Shown: positions 35,515 through 47,237 of the stretch, piece after piece
Numbering within the stretch: position 1 is the first letter of the stretch
Layout: each line of letters starts with the position of its first letter
Assembly: GCA_946807835.1 (NCBI GenBank)
Contig: OX327686.1
Location: forward strand, 13,888,001-13,952,000
Direction: 5' to 3'
DNA from: Ailanthus altissimus
Taxonomy: Eukaryota; Streptophyta; Magnoliopsida; Sapindales; Simaroubaceae
DNA length: 64,000 nucleotides
Made by a program: the position numbers and the translations under genes
Notes under the pieces: model-generated
Database searches by the model: none
What the model was told of the DNA's origin: nothing
Seen by the model: only the letters and a program-made list of their open reading frames with translations

Positions 35515-36477
35515 CTTTCTATATCTTTGGACATTACCTTTGAAGCTATTAAAGATAAGGATCTGCTCAAGGAACTAAACATTATTTAAGCATCCGTAGC
35601 ACTACGAAATAAGGACAAGAGGTATAAGTTTTACCAAGATCATGCCACACAACCAAGTAGTGCCACAACTTGAGAAAGTAGGTGGATCAGCTTATTAGGA
35701 GTGGATATCTGAAGGTATTCGATGCAAATAAAAAGTAGAAAGAGCTTTAATAGCCCAGGAATATAGACCTTGAGCCGTAGGTCTTGCTAGAAATAACTAT
35801 GATAATTATAAAGGGTTCTATTGGAACTCCAATAGATAAATGAAGAATTACCCTCGATATTTTATAGTGAAAAACTAAGAATATGCAACACCCTGGTTGC
35901 CAAGAAGCTGCTGGGAACAAATGGGCATAGTTTTTTGCATGAGAATGCTCAACAAATCAGTTTTTTGCATGATAATGCACTAGTGGTCACAGTGCAAGTA
36001 GCAGATAGTAACTTTAACAGGGTATTTATTGACTATGGTAGAAAGAACACAAGTATCCTTTTTATAGTTTTTGGGATGGTTGTGTGATGTTGTTGGGGAT
36101 ACTCACCCTACCTATGTCTCTTAGGGAAAATCCCTACGTAAAAATTATGATGTTGAGCTTTATGGTAGTTAAGCAACCATTCATTTACAAGATTCTGATG
36201 TGACGATCTTTATAAGAAACTCTAATGCGGCCATGTCAATCCATTATTTGGAGTTAAATTCCTAATAAGAGATGAAGTAAGAGTGATCTTCAGAGATTAG
36301 AAATGAAGACAAGTTGTTGCGCAACCTTACTAAGAGAACATTTTGTATTACCACGATAGACCTAAGGGGATAAGAGAAACAAAAACCCTTAGAGCTTATA
36401 GAGGAATTGATTAACATTCAAAGAAAACCTAATTCCTCAGAGAGGGTAGTGAAGATCAGCTTAAACTAGGAGCAAAA

Positions 36478-37300
36478 AGTTAAAGATGGCCTAAGTACCT
36501 TATTGAGAGAATTCTTAAACATATTCGTCTGGTCACATGAGGACATGTTAGTTATAAACCCTTCACTAATCTCTCACATATTAATGGTCACCTTATCTTT
36601 TAAACTCGTCAAGTAAAAGATACAAATCTTTAATTAAAAAAGAAATGATGCTATGGTAGTAGAGGTAAAAAAGTTATTAATAGCCAGATTTATCCAAAAA
36701 GTCCATTATCCCGAGTGGCTGGCTAATATGGTGATGGTTAAGAAGGCCAATGAAAAATAGAGGATATGTGTAGACTTTATTGACTTGAACAAAGCTTAAC
36801 CAAATGATAACTTTCTCTTACCAAAGATAGATCAACAAGTCAACTTAATAGTTGGGTATGCCTGCCCTAGCTTTCGGGATACATTTTTAGGATATAACCA
36901 GATTAGAATGTTTCCTTCCAATCGAGAGAAGACCTTGTTCATCACCTACCAGGGGATGTATTATTACAAAGTCATGCCATTCGGTTTAAAGAATATTAGA
37001 TTCATCTACTAGAGGCTTGTTAATAGATTATTCAAGCCTATAATCAAGAAGAGTAAAGAAGTTTACATAGATTATATAATAGCTAAGTCATTAGTGTCCG
37101 AGGACATGTTCAAAGATCTGAGGAAGACATTTGAAATCCTAAAAAAAATATAACATAAAGTTGAACCATGAGAAAGATGCTTTTGTTGTAAAGTTAAGTA
37201 AATTCTTGGGATTCATGGCGAGCCAAAGAGGAATTAAGGCTAATCCTGATAAATTCAAAGCAATCATAAAGATAAAGTCAAAGCAATCATAAAGATAAAG
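36478..37300 (+). pseudogene. Gypsy reverse transcriptase remnant (Tat-like)
   Basis: Recognisable pieces in order are VHYPEWLANMVMVKKANEK, RICVDFIDLNKA, DTFLGYNQIRMFPSNREK, YYYKVMPFGLKN and EVYIDYIIAKS. The active-site Asp pair reads Asp-Tyr. At least five in-frame stops are present, and a frame change near 37146 precedes LNHEKDAFVVKLSKFLGFMAS. A 24-bp tandem duplication is at about 37257-37303. RNase H-like fragments may continue to about 37560. Confidence 0.78.
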
Positions 37301-37637
37301 TCACCGAATTTAGTAAAAGAGATTCAGAGGAGAGAGAAGACAAGATGAACTCCACAGTGTGCGAAAGCCAAGCAACTTAAGGCTTATTTAGTTCAACCAT
37401 TCATATTTGGTTTCGAGGATTGGAGAACTATTATATATATACATTTAGGTGTCTCAATACATGTGATAAGGTTAGTCTTGGAGAAAGAAGATGAGGTCTG
37501 GTACATTGATAAGAAGGACATCCATCGAAGCTCTCAAGCTCATAGGGTAAGATCATTTTATAATTAAAAAAGGTAACAACACTCCTCGAACGTTAAGTAT
37601 TTTATGATCTATTTGAAACTTGATGACATGTGCCCCT

Positions 37638-37863
37638 TGATGCAATATTTTTATATCATAAAATTAAGTACAAGTATACACTATCGTATGCAAGTAATAA
37701 AGGGACTAAATAAGTCGGATGTCGAACCCACAGGGATAATTTTTTTTTTTTAAATTTCATTCAAGTCCCTATAAATAACAATAAAGCACATAAATACCCA
37801 TCTATTCTAATAAAATATTAAAATAAAAACATGAGAAAATATATGACAATTTTGCCCTTATCA
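37638..37863 (-). repeat. 3' LTR of the pol-less Athila, internally deleted (226 bp)
   Basis: In + coordinates it runs TGATGCAATATT to CCCTTATCA. It keeps the first 110 bp and the last 115 bp or so of the LTR, joined at a poly-T run near 37741-37752. The partner LTR at 42359 has about 1.2 kb more between the same points. Confidence 0.88.
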
Positions 37864-39319
37864 AATTCCCCCAAACTTAAACACTTGCTTGTCCTCAAGC
37901 AATAAAACAAAACTAAGAGAAAAACAAAGGGTTATACTTGACTCTTTTAACAAATAAAGAAAACAAGCAAAATATCCTAAACTAATAAGATGATCAAAAT
38001 CATTGTCTCAAAAGCTGACGAAATGGTACAAATCTTTAAGGTAGATAAATAGATATTAACAATTCTAATTTATCTTCATTTAGTCCCTTATTCTTCCTCA
38101 AAGATAATCACCATATGGGTGTGTGCAAGTAGCAAGCAAATAGCTAAACCATACTTTGATTTACTTTATACTTTAGTTCGTACAGAAAAGATGATGTCTC
38201 AGCATTCAATTTGTATAATGAAACTTTCATAAGCTTGTCTTTACTACCACTCTCCACTAATGTAGAAAATTACATGTCTAGGGATCTATTTATGACTTTA
38301 CTTAGCTTGTAACATAAGACTAGGGTCAAGGTGGGATAAAAGGATAAATATATAAAGTTCAATTTACACCATGAACACTTAGATTTTACCTAGAAACCTC
38401 TTAATCTTTCTTTTCCTTGTAGTATCTCTTCCTCAAAACTTATTGTGTTTCCCATCCTTCTTTTTAACCTTTATTTTTCAAAGACTTTCTCTTTTTTCTT
38501 AAGCTGGGGGTATTTTTCTTTACTTGATCTTTTTTTTTTTGGAAATTTTTTTATTGAATACCCCTAAACTTAGATTGACAAATACCACCAAAACTTATTT
38601 TTCTCATATCACCACAACCTTTTCCTTTCAAGAGTATTTCTAAGCAAATGCAAGGTTTATGCTGTTACGAGTAAATTTTTGGATAAATAAACTTTAAGTC
38701 TTGGGCTTGTAATGTGGTTAAACCAAAGAATGGATAATTAGGCTCAAAATAAGGTACCAGGGATAAATATACAATAAAATGGTAGGCTAGAAAGGCTCAA
38801 TCGATCCAAAGATGGCCTAATGTCATTTCCTTATTCATGTGTTTCCTAGGATTTCGCCTCAAGTGGTAATTAAAGATAAGTTCTAGAGTGTCGGTCTTCA
38901 AGACTTGAGTGTACTCTTTAAAGTATAAGTATCTCTAAGTAATAGTTATAACTATTCATGCTTATAAAGTGCTAAAAAAGAATGGTGATTATAAATAAAG
39001 TTGAATTTGTTCCTAAACTTAGATAATCAAAATTGTCTCAAGTATTTATCATTCCCTATGGATTTGTAAAAAATAAATTCAGCCATACATTATTTTTTTC
39101 TTATCATCGACTAATGATCATCTTAACAAAGTCTAATAAAAACTAATTAACTAAAAAAAAAAACTAACCCACAAGAACGACTTCCCAAATTATGCAAAAA
39201 AAAATAAACACAAGAAAGTGTTTCTCACCTCCATACTTAATTTAGACATTGTCCCCAATGTCAAAAAATAAAGAAATGAAAGTAAGAGACTTCCCTATTC
39301 ATATTTCGTTGCAGCACTG

Positions 39320-39510
39320 ACTTTCTGTCGCTGGGGCGACGTTCTGGCGCTGACCCGATAATCGTCCGTCGCTGCAGCGCAAAAAGCTGGTTTTTGGGTA
39401 GTTACTGGAATTCCCGCGGGTGCGGTAGAGTGCATACTGCAGGGGCGGTGATGACTTGAATTTTCTATCGCGGCCGCGCTGAAACCTGTCGCTGCAGCGC
39501 TGTATTTCTT
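39320..39510. repeat. CGCTGCAGCG-type repeat block in the 3' non-coding part
   Basis: GC-rich motifs (GTCGCTGGGGCGAC, GTCGCTGCAGCGC) recur here in AT-rich surroundings. The block matches the 55071-55370 region of the second Athila element, where it is present in about two units. Similar motifs also occur in the LTRs. Confidence 0.75.
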
Positions 39511-39643
39511 GGGGTTTTTTTTTCTCTTTTTTTTTGAAAGGAGCTAAAAAATAATCATAATACTAATAATAATACTTATCTTAAGTTGTCTCCCAAGTAG
39601 CGCTTGATTTAACGTAATCGGCTTGACGGGGCTTCTTACTCTT

Positions 39644-42127
39644 TTATGGTGGGTCGAAGATGCTGATGGAAGCATTTGTGTAAGTGATCTTGCTGGCTTT
39701 CTTCTTTTTTGACTTCCATATTTTTGCAATTAAACCTTGGGCAGTATCTTTTGCTGGATTCTCTTTATGTCTCTCCGGAAAGACTTTAATCTTAGATTGA
39801 AGAGATGGTTCTTCCTTTTCTTTCTCTTTGCTTGTTTCGTCGTGATGCTGCTTTTTCTTCTTCTCTTTTGCCTTCCTATGCTTCAATGCTCTTTTTCAAA
39901 TATGAGGATCCAATGTCTCCATTTCTTTGATTTGCTTAACGCTTGGGTGCACCATTTTTATGTAGAAACAGTCTTCATTTCTAGCTGGTAATTTGATCTC
40001 TTTGAAGACCTTAAAAGTGACTGTATCCTCTTGTACTCTTATGGTCAACTCCTCTTTTTGTACATCAATGATTGTTCTTCCAGTGGTTAAGAAGGGTCTT
40101 CCGAGGATGATAGGGATCTCCTTGTCTTCTTTCATGTCCAGAACAATAAAATCAGCAGGGAAGATGAATTTATCGACTTTAACTAACACATCTTCAATTA
40201 ATCCCTTGGGATAGGTGAAAGAACGATCTACCAGCTGAAGTGTGATATTTGTTGGTTTGGCTTCTCTTAGTCTCAATTATTTGTACACGGACAGTGGAAT
40301 AAAATTAATACTAGCTCCCAGATCACAAAGTGCTTTCCCAAAATCATAATTTCCAATTGAGCATGGTATGGTGAAACTCCCAGGATCTTTAAGCTTTGGA
40401 GGTAGCTTATTTAGGAGGATGGCACTACACTTTTCTGTTAGAGCCACAGTCTCGAAGTCATCTATTCTTTTCTTCTTTGATAGGATTTCCTTCATGAATT
40501 TTATATAGCTCGGCATTTGCTCCAATGCATCTGCAAAAGGAAGATTAATATGTAATTTCTTAAAAACATCAAGAAATTTAGAAAACTGCTTATCTAGTTT
40601 CTTCTTTTGCAGCCTCTGAGGAAATGGAGGTGGTGGAGTGAATGACTGTGTAGGTTGCTTCTGTAGGTTGCTACTGGTATCTTCTGCTGCATCTTCTCTT
40701 TTCTGTTCTTGTACTTGAATACCAGTTTTTACGCTTTTCTGTGTTTCAGCACTTTTCTCTTGACTTCTTAGCTGCTGTAATCTCTGAGAAAATAGTATAG
40801 GTGGTCTATATGGTTGTATATTATCTTGCTGAACCACTATTTCTTTTTCCTTCTTCTTCATCTCTGAAAGCTGTGGTTGAGGTGTGTTGTCATGTAAGAT
40901 TTTACCACTTCTTAGTGAGATGGCTTGACACTGCTCGACATTTCCTTTTAGATTGACTTCGGTGTTGCTTGGTAGAGTTCCTTGAGGACGATTGTTCATT
41001 ACTGTAGCAAGTTGTCCTACTTGATTCTCCAAGGCTCTAAATGAAGCTGCTTGACTTTGAAAGAGTGCATCTGTTTTCTTCATAAACTGTAAGAGCATGT
41101 CTTCAATGTCTGATTTTTTCTCTTGTTGAATTTGCTGTTGAAAGTCAGGAGGAGCTTTGGAATGCTGTCCCTGATTATTGTTGCTCCATGAGAAGTTGGA
41201 GTGATTTCTCCATCCAGGATTGTAAAAATTTGAATTGGGATTGTTGCGGTTGAAGTCCCCTACATATTGAGCAGTCTCCATGCATTGTCTATTAGCATGA
41301 TTTCCTCTACAGAAATCGCAAGTGATGGGTTGACTCTTGATGGCATTAACCCCCAAGTTGCTTAATTGTTTGGTTAAGAGGTTGACTTGGGCAGATAATG
41401 TGGTCAAAGTGTCTACTTCGTATAGTCCGGCGATCTTTCTTGTGGTTGAACTTTCAGTGGGCCATTGATAGGCATTGGACGTCATCTCATCTAGTATATC
41501 ATATGCTTCATCAGTGGACTTATTCATGAGTGCTCCTCCAACTGTAGCATCTATTATCGTTCTGAATTGACCGGCTAATCCATTGTAGAATGTTTGTACA
41601 AGCAACCACTTCTGAACTCCATAATGAGGACATTTTCTTTGCATATCTTTATATCTCTCTCATGCCTTATAAAGAGATTCTCCATCTAGTTATAGGAATG
41701 ATGTGATGTCGTTTGTCATCTTGGTAGTTTTAGCAGGTGGAAAGAATTTGGCGAGGAACTTTTGTGCAAGATCATCCCATGTAGCTATGGATCCAGATGG
41801 AAGTGATAGCAGCCAGCTCTTTGCTTTGTCTCTTAAGGAAAAGGGAAACAATCTTAGTCGGATTACATCATTGGACACCCCATTATACTTGAATGTGTCA
41901 CATATCTCCAAGAAGTTGATAATGTGCATGTTTGGATCATCATTGGGCAGTCCTCTAAATTGTACCGAATCCTTAAGCATTTGAATTGTGCTTGGCTTGA
42001 TCTTGAAGTTGTTAGCTTGAACAGTTGGTCTTTGAATGCTTGAGTGGATTCCATTGACTAGGGGAACAACATATTCCTTTAGTGGTCTTGCTTCATTATT
42101 GGGTGTAATTGGTACTTGATCTTCCAT
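39644..42127 (-). pseudogene. Athila gag-protease with Lys-rich tail, few stops
   Basis: The frame starts at 42127 (MEDQVPITPNNEARPL). The retrotransposon gag domain reads IRLRLFPFSLRDKAKSWL and WDDLAQKFLAKFFPP. It is broken by TAA and TGA near 41660-41690 (before and after LDGESLYKA), then open from 41644 for 455 residues. That part includes a zinc knuckle CDFCRGNHANRQC (C-x2-C-x3-H-x4-C) and the protease site ALCDLGASINFIPL. A TAA near 40274 and a TGA near 39896 follow. The last part, 39890-39644, is very rich in Lys and Glu (KHRKAKEKKKKQHHDE). With only about four stops in over 800 codons, this copy is younger than its neighbours. Confidence 0.85.
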
Positions 42128-42358
42128 GGTGTTGACTTAATTTTGCTCTCTTCTAATTCTTCTTAAAGTTCTTTCAATTTCTGGATCAAAAGTAATCAAC
42201 TCCCCACTCTTCGATTTTTGCATATACCTTGAAAGAAAGTAAGTAAAACTAAATTAAGAAAAATAAAAATAAAAAAATTCTAAAGTTAAAACTAGAAAGA
42301 TTGGTATTAATATTGGCGAAAAAGTAGTTAATTATCCCCGACAACGGCGTAAAAAACT

Positions 42359-45300
42359 TGATGCGATATTTTTATATCATAAAATTAAGTGCAAGTATAC
42401 ATTATCGTATGCAAGTAATAAAAGGACTAAATAAGTCGGATGTTGAACCCACAGGGATAATTTCTTTTTTTTTAACCATTTACTAAAATTATGTCTTCCT
42501 AATAATAATTCAAAAAAATAAAAATCTAAGAATAAATGTAGAAAATATAAAAGTAAAAACACAATGTAAAGAGATTTAAGTGATAGCAATATAGAGAAAA
42601 CTTAAGATTAATACTATCCCTCAATATCCTTTCTAATGATTAACCTTCTAATATTTAACTCTCTTAGTCTTTATTATTGATCAAGACACTAATGTATTCA
42701 CAAGCCTCTTCCAAGGTCATGCAAATATATTTTAATTTACCAAATACCTAGGTCATGCAAGTATACTTTAATTTACCAAATACCTATATTTTTATGGTAC
42801 TTGTAATAAATTAAGATTCATTAAGATTAGGTCTTATTGATCATACATGCCAATTAGGTATATTCCTATCCTAAATTGAAACTTGTATATGCAATATTGA
42901 ATGTTACTCTACAATCATGCATCAAATTACTTAGGTCTAAATATTATAATTTCTCTTCTGAGTTTATCAATAATATTACCAACTCATTCACTATATATTG
43001 GCTAGATATATTGAAGCATTAAGATCAAGTAATTTGAATATCAAAGAACTAAGTTTATTAAATATTCAAAAGATATGGCAATTAAGCACACATATTGAGT
43101 TCAAGTATTAACCCTAGAAAATAAGTTTAGCTCATGGCTACAAGAGAACAGCAGTAAAAATATTAATAAATCATGATACAATCAATAGCAAACCGATATA
43201 GACGTCGAATTGCTCTTAATTGCGCTACCTAAGATCTCTTGATGTCGAAGAACGCCTTGAATCTCTCTCTAAGGTTGCTTCAATTAAACTCCTATTGCTC
43301 TCCAAGACTCGTGCTCTGTATTCTTGGTGTTCTTGAATTGCTCTTAGGTGCTCTTCGATCCTTCCTAAAGGCTGGGAATGAGTGGCCTTTTATAGGGATT
43401 GATATGAACTTGAAAATCTCAATTCTCGTCGAACTAATAATCGCGCTACCGCTGGGGCTCTATGAAATTGTCGCTGGGGCGACGCATGAAATAGGCTTCA
43501 CCGCTGGAGTAGTGGGTTGATGGCGCTGGGGCTCTGTCCCGTAGCTGGCACAATGAAGGTATGGCGCTAGGGCACCAGATGCGACTTAAACAGGCCATTT
43601 TTCTTATTTCGATCACTATTCCAGCGCTGGGGCGATGGACACATTCTTTGAAAACTTTACATTTTAGTCTTTGTTTTCGTTCCTTTTGCATTCTTTCTTT
43701 AAATTTCATTCAAGTCCTTATAAATAACAATAAAGCACATAAATAACCATCTATTCTCATAAAATAATAAAATATCAAAATAAAAACTGTTGGAATTTAT
43801 GCCTACGCCATCCCATTATGTATGAATATTTGTTTAATATTTATACTAGTGTTATTATTTCAATAAATTGCTAATTATATTTATATATTGTAAGATGCTT
43901 GTAACGTTTCAGACATTGTACGATCTGAAAGAGTTCATATTTGGTCTAAATGAGTTTAGATCAGTGCTAAGAATTAGCAACGCTGAGAGTTATAAATGCT
44001 AAGAGTTGGCATTGATAAGAATTACCAGGTTATAAGAGTCAGTAATATCTAAAGAGTTAGAGCCTTGTCTGAAATGGGACAAAGACCTAAGAATATATTA
44101 GTAATGACATAATTGTAAAAAGTTGTAAATAGTGCTAGGAAATGTCATTATGCAAATATGTTCTTAAATATTATGTTCCTGATCTATCTTCACTCATGCA
44201 GATCTGTTAGTGAATACCTTAACAAATATATAGATTAGTGTATGTCTATATCTGGATGGTTCAGATGGTTATTCTTAGCAAACCATGAGTTTAGTGGAAG
44301 CTCGTATAGAGATACAGGTATTTAGTAAGGATTGAATACTGAATAGACTCACAAAGATCTCCAATGGACATCCTATAAAGCCGTCAATGGAAGATCTTTT
44401 GAGTTGAGTAGTATTCGTGATCCTTTGACCTGAGTGCCACGGTGGGCTTATAAGTGATCCACCATACTTTGGTTCCATACATGTCGGAAACCTTTCATGG
44501 TCTGACCGCTGGGTGTCGCTGGGTATGGTCCGATGCTCATGAAGTCCGGTGTGCATAGATATGGGATCCATCAGCTCATTTGGGTGAGTATTATATCCTA
44601 ATACTCTATAGATTGTATTTCAGAAAGTCTTATGGCCATAAGCAATAATTCTCAAAAAAAGAGTTTAACTCTAGGGATAAATAATATTACAAAAGTGTTT
44701 GGGAATATTTTTTATTTGAAATACAATTCAAGAGATAAGCTTTCAGTCGGGCATATGGAGATTTGACGGTGTTGATCTATATCTCTGCTCTACTCGGATA
44801 TAAATGATGGAGGGATTATATGAATATGTTATAACCTCAACTTGTATGGTCTAACGCGCCGCTTTGTAATATCCATAACGTGTGTGTGGGGCATCGTTCA
44901 CGAACGTATGGAGGAGTTCTATATGACAATTCGGGCGTGGACTTAGAGAGTCTCACAATATGAAGTGTACTCGTTGTACACTGGGGCAGCATAATGGATT
45001 GAACAGTTCTATCCTAGAAATTCCAGCAAACCGAAAAAATGTTTCGGGGTTCCTCGGGTTGTGCACTTGTTTAAACTTAAATGTTAAGTATATTATTTAA
45101 TTAGTTGACAAGAGTTATTAACTAATTAGATATTAACAAGTGGTACAATTTTATTGTATGAATTATTTTACCATGAATTCAACCATTTACCATGTTAGTA
45201 AAATCAAATAAGGTAAATATTAAATATTCAAATAGTTTTTGAATAATTAAATAAATGTTATTTAAATAAATAAAATATGATTTTATTTATTTATTATTTT

Positions 45301-45999
45301 ATTCCTAAATGGAAGACATACCTAATTTGAGAAACATAAACTAAATTTAGTGGAGCACAATTTTATGATTAATGGTTAAATTTATTAGACCATTAAAATG
45401 GCCACCAAAAATTATTTTGGTAGTAGGCCACTTAATCTAATTTTGGTGGAGTACTTGTGAAGTTGTTGTAACCATTAAAAATGGTTGAGTTTCAAGTGTG
45501 TTAACAAGAGAGTGAATGAAAATTCGTGCAAGGATTGAGAGGAAAAAGAAGAATTGGTTTTGAGAGAGTTTTTCAAAAAACAAAGACTTGTGAGAAAAAC
45601 CAAAGGAGAAAGAAAAATAAATCCTTCAAAATTTTCTTTCTAGAATAAAAATCTTGTTGCTAGAGATCATACTGCTACTATTCTAGCCTCATAATCCCAC
45701 TGGATTATTGTGAACTAGAATTGGACAAGAGTGCACTTTAAGGTGAGCTCAAAGTTGGAGCAAGGATATCCGGAATTGGAAATCTTCATCGGAGGTCTTC
45801 AAAGGTATGTTTTCTGTATTCTTAAGTTATTAAGAATTGAACTACATGTTTATATATTGATTACTTGATAAATTTCGCTGCCAAATTCATGTATATGATG
45901 CATAATTTTAATTTTTCAATATGTACACAATCACATGCATATACCCTAAAATACGTCAATAAAAATATGAGAAAATATATGACAATTTTGCTCTTATCA
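42359..45999 (-). repeat. 5' LTR of the pol-less Athila, interrupted by another LTR
   Basis: Host LTR sequence is 42359-43787 and 45959-45999, together about 1.47 kb, matching 50758-52182 and 60860-62241. The nested long LTR occupies 43788-45958. Reading in + it runs TGATGCGATATT to CTCTTATCA. It contains several CGCTGGGGCG-type motifs (about 43445-43640). Confidence 0.88.
43788..45958 (+). repeat. Solo-type long LTR nested in the Athila 5' LTR
   Basis: It begins TGTTGGAATTTATGCC and ends near CCTAAAATACGTCA. No internal retrotransposon sequence follows on either side: Athila LTR sequence resumes directly. That fits a solo LTR left after LTR-LTR recombination. An exact 5-bp duplication is not obvious; both flanks are A-rich (ATAAAAA). 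It is the most complete member of the long-LTR family in this window. Confidence 0.8.
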
Positions 46000-46004
46000 C
46001 CCCT

Positions 46005-47237
46005 AAATAGCATTAAACCACACCCATAAAAGATTATAATGGTTTAATCATTTAAAGATAATTAATTTAAAAATATGGGGTCTGATAAGGGTGTTATAGA
46101 TATATATTTTTATCTCTAATTTACTTAGAAATTATTTGTTTTTAAGTGAATGGAAGGCTGTATATATGCTTAATATTGATTTTATAGGGATGAAGCATTA
46201 AAATATGAAAAGTGAAGAATTTGGAGTAAAAATACAGAAATTGAAGTAAAACTTCAGAAAATAAGACTAAACTGCAACGAATGGCAGAAGAACGTCGCTG
46301 TGATAAGGATTCAAATGCTCCAATATTTATGAACTTAAGGATGCGCCAATAATAGATAAAGAACTATAGGGTGAAAATTCCAGAACATCAAATGCTTCAG
46401 TCTTAGCAAGCTATCCCCTCAGCAATGTGACTAATCTCAACCCTTAATTTGTAACGCTCAATGCCCCAATGCTGAGTGAAGATCATTCTAGTGATGAGAC
46501 CTTTTCGAGATAACACCCCCATGTTGAGAAGATAATGCCCCTGCATTAATGTGATTCTTGATTTGATTTAAAATACAACTTCAAGACTTCAAAGCTTCCA
46601 TAAAAAAAAAGGAAACTTGTTCTAGCTTTTTATTCATTCATAACTTAAGATTTTTTTAGAGCAACTTAAAGAGATATTTTCATACTTTTCAAGATAAGTA
46701 AAGGATTATTGTGGAGGTCAACCAATTGCAAATCAAAATTAGATAATCAATTATGGTTTGCTTTTTGATTGTATCATATTTTTATTTCTTTTTAGCTTTT
46801 GTTCTTGTTCCCGAACTTAACACACACGAATTATAACCGGAACTACACGAGTCGTGAGCAAGTAATAAAATGATGCTTGAGTATCGTTCCCACGAAGATT
46901 GATATTTTAAATTAATATTAAGTAATATAGTCTTGACAACCTAATTTATCTAGGTTGATTTAAAAACTAAGTTGAATCATAAAATTAAAGATTGCTTAAA
47001 ATAAATAATTTAGTAAATCAGTGAGGCGAAAATTCTATGGTAAAGAGGTTTTAGGGTCTTGCTTTCAGTCTACTTTTTCTATGTTCTTCATAATTAATGA
47101 TTAATGACTATTCTAGTGAATTTATTAATCAAGAGTTTAAAACTAATCTCATTACCTTTTTTGAGCGTCAAATGAGATCCTATGCATACACAATTAAGTT
47201 GATATTCCTATCTAACTTGTTATCTATACATGCATTA
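46005..47237. other. Transposon-derived non-coding stretch
   Basis: No gene is visible. The segment near 46840-46910 (GCAAGTAATAAAATGATGC then GTATCGTTCCCACGAAGATT) resembles the start of an Athila-type LTR of another subfamily. Positions 46080-46330 resemble the LTR-end side of such elements. It is probably one or two LTR fragments of older elements into which the Athila at 37638 was inserted. Confidence 0.5.

Larger units (their letters stand above)
29728..37637 (+). mobile_element. Decayed Ty3/gypsy element, Tat-like, carrying nested insertions
   Basis: An LTR-like promoter segment (CCTATATAAAGC near 29860) is followed by degenerate coding remnants on +. A gag C-terminal piece is at about 35610-35720 (DKRYKFYQDH, the knuckle region of Tat-type gag with its cysteines mostly gone). 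A protease piece is at about 35965-36065 (VQVADSNFNRVFIDYG). RT is at about 36478-37300. Many stops break every frame. Insertions inside it are the hAT element at 30047-31360 and the long-LTR pair at 32393-35514. Its right side is cut by the Athila element starting at 37638. The left limit is a guess, and the clade call rests on short motifs. Confidence 0.6.
37638..45999 (-). mobile_element. Athila-type gypsy element lacking pol, duplication CCCCT
   Basis: CCCCT flanks the element at 37633-37637 and 46000-46004. On the minus strand the 5' LTR is 45999-42359 (enlarged by a nested LTR), the primer site (like TGGCGCCGTTGCCGGGGA of tRNA-Asp-primed elements) is 42351-42335, gag and protease run 42127 to about 39644, and the 3' LTR is 37863-37638. 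A polypurine tract (TTTGGGGGAATT) adjoins the 3' LTR. RT, RNase H and integrase are absent: the protease region runs straight into a Lys/Glu-rich segment and then the end-of-ORF sequence near 39590-39630 that also closes the coding part of the element at 50758-62241 (55450-55490). It is therefore a gag-only derivative. LTR sequence and gag are closely related to that second element. Confidence 0.9.
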
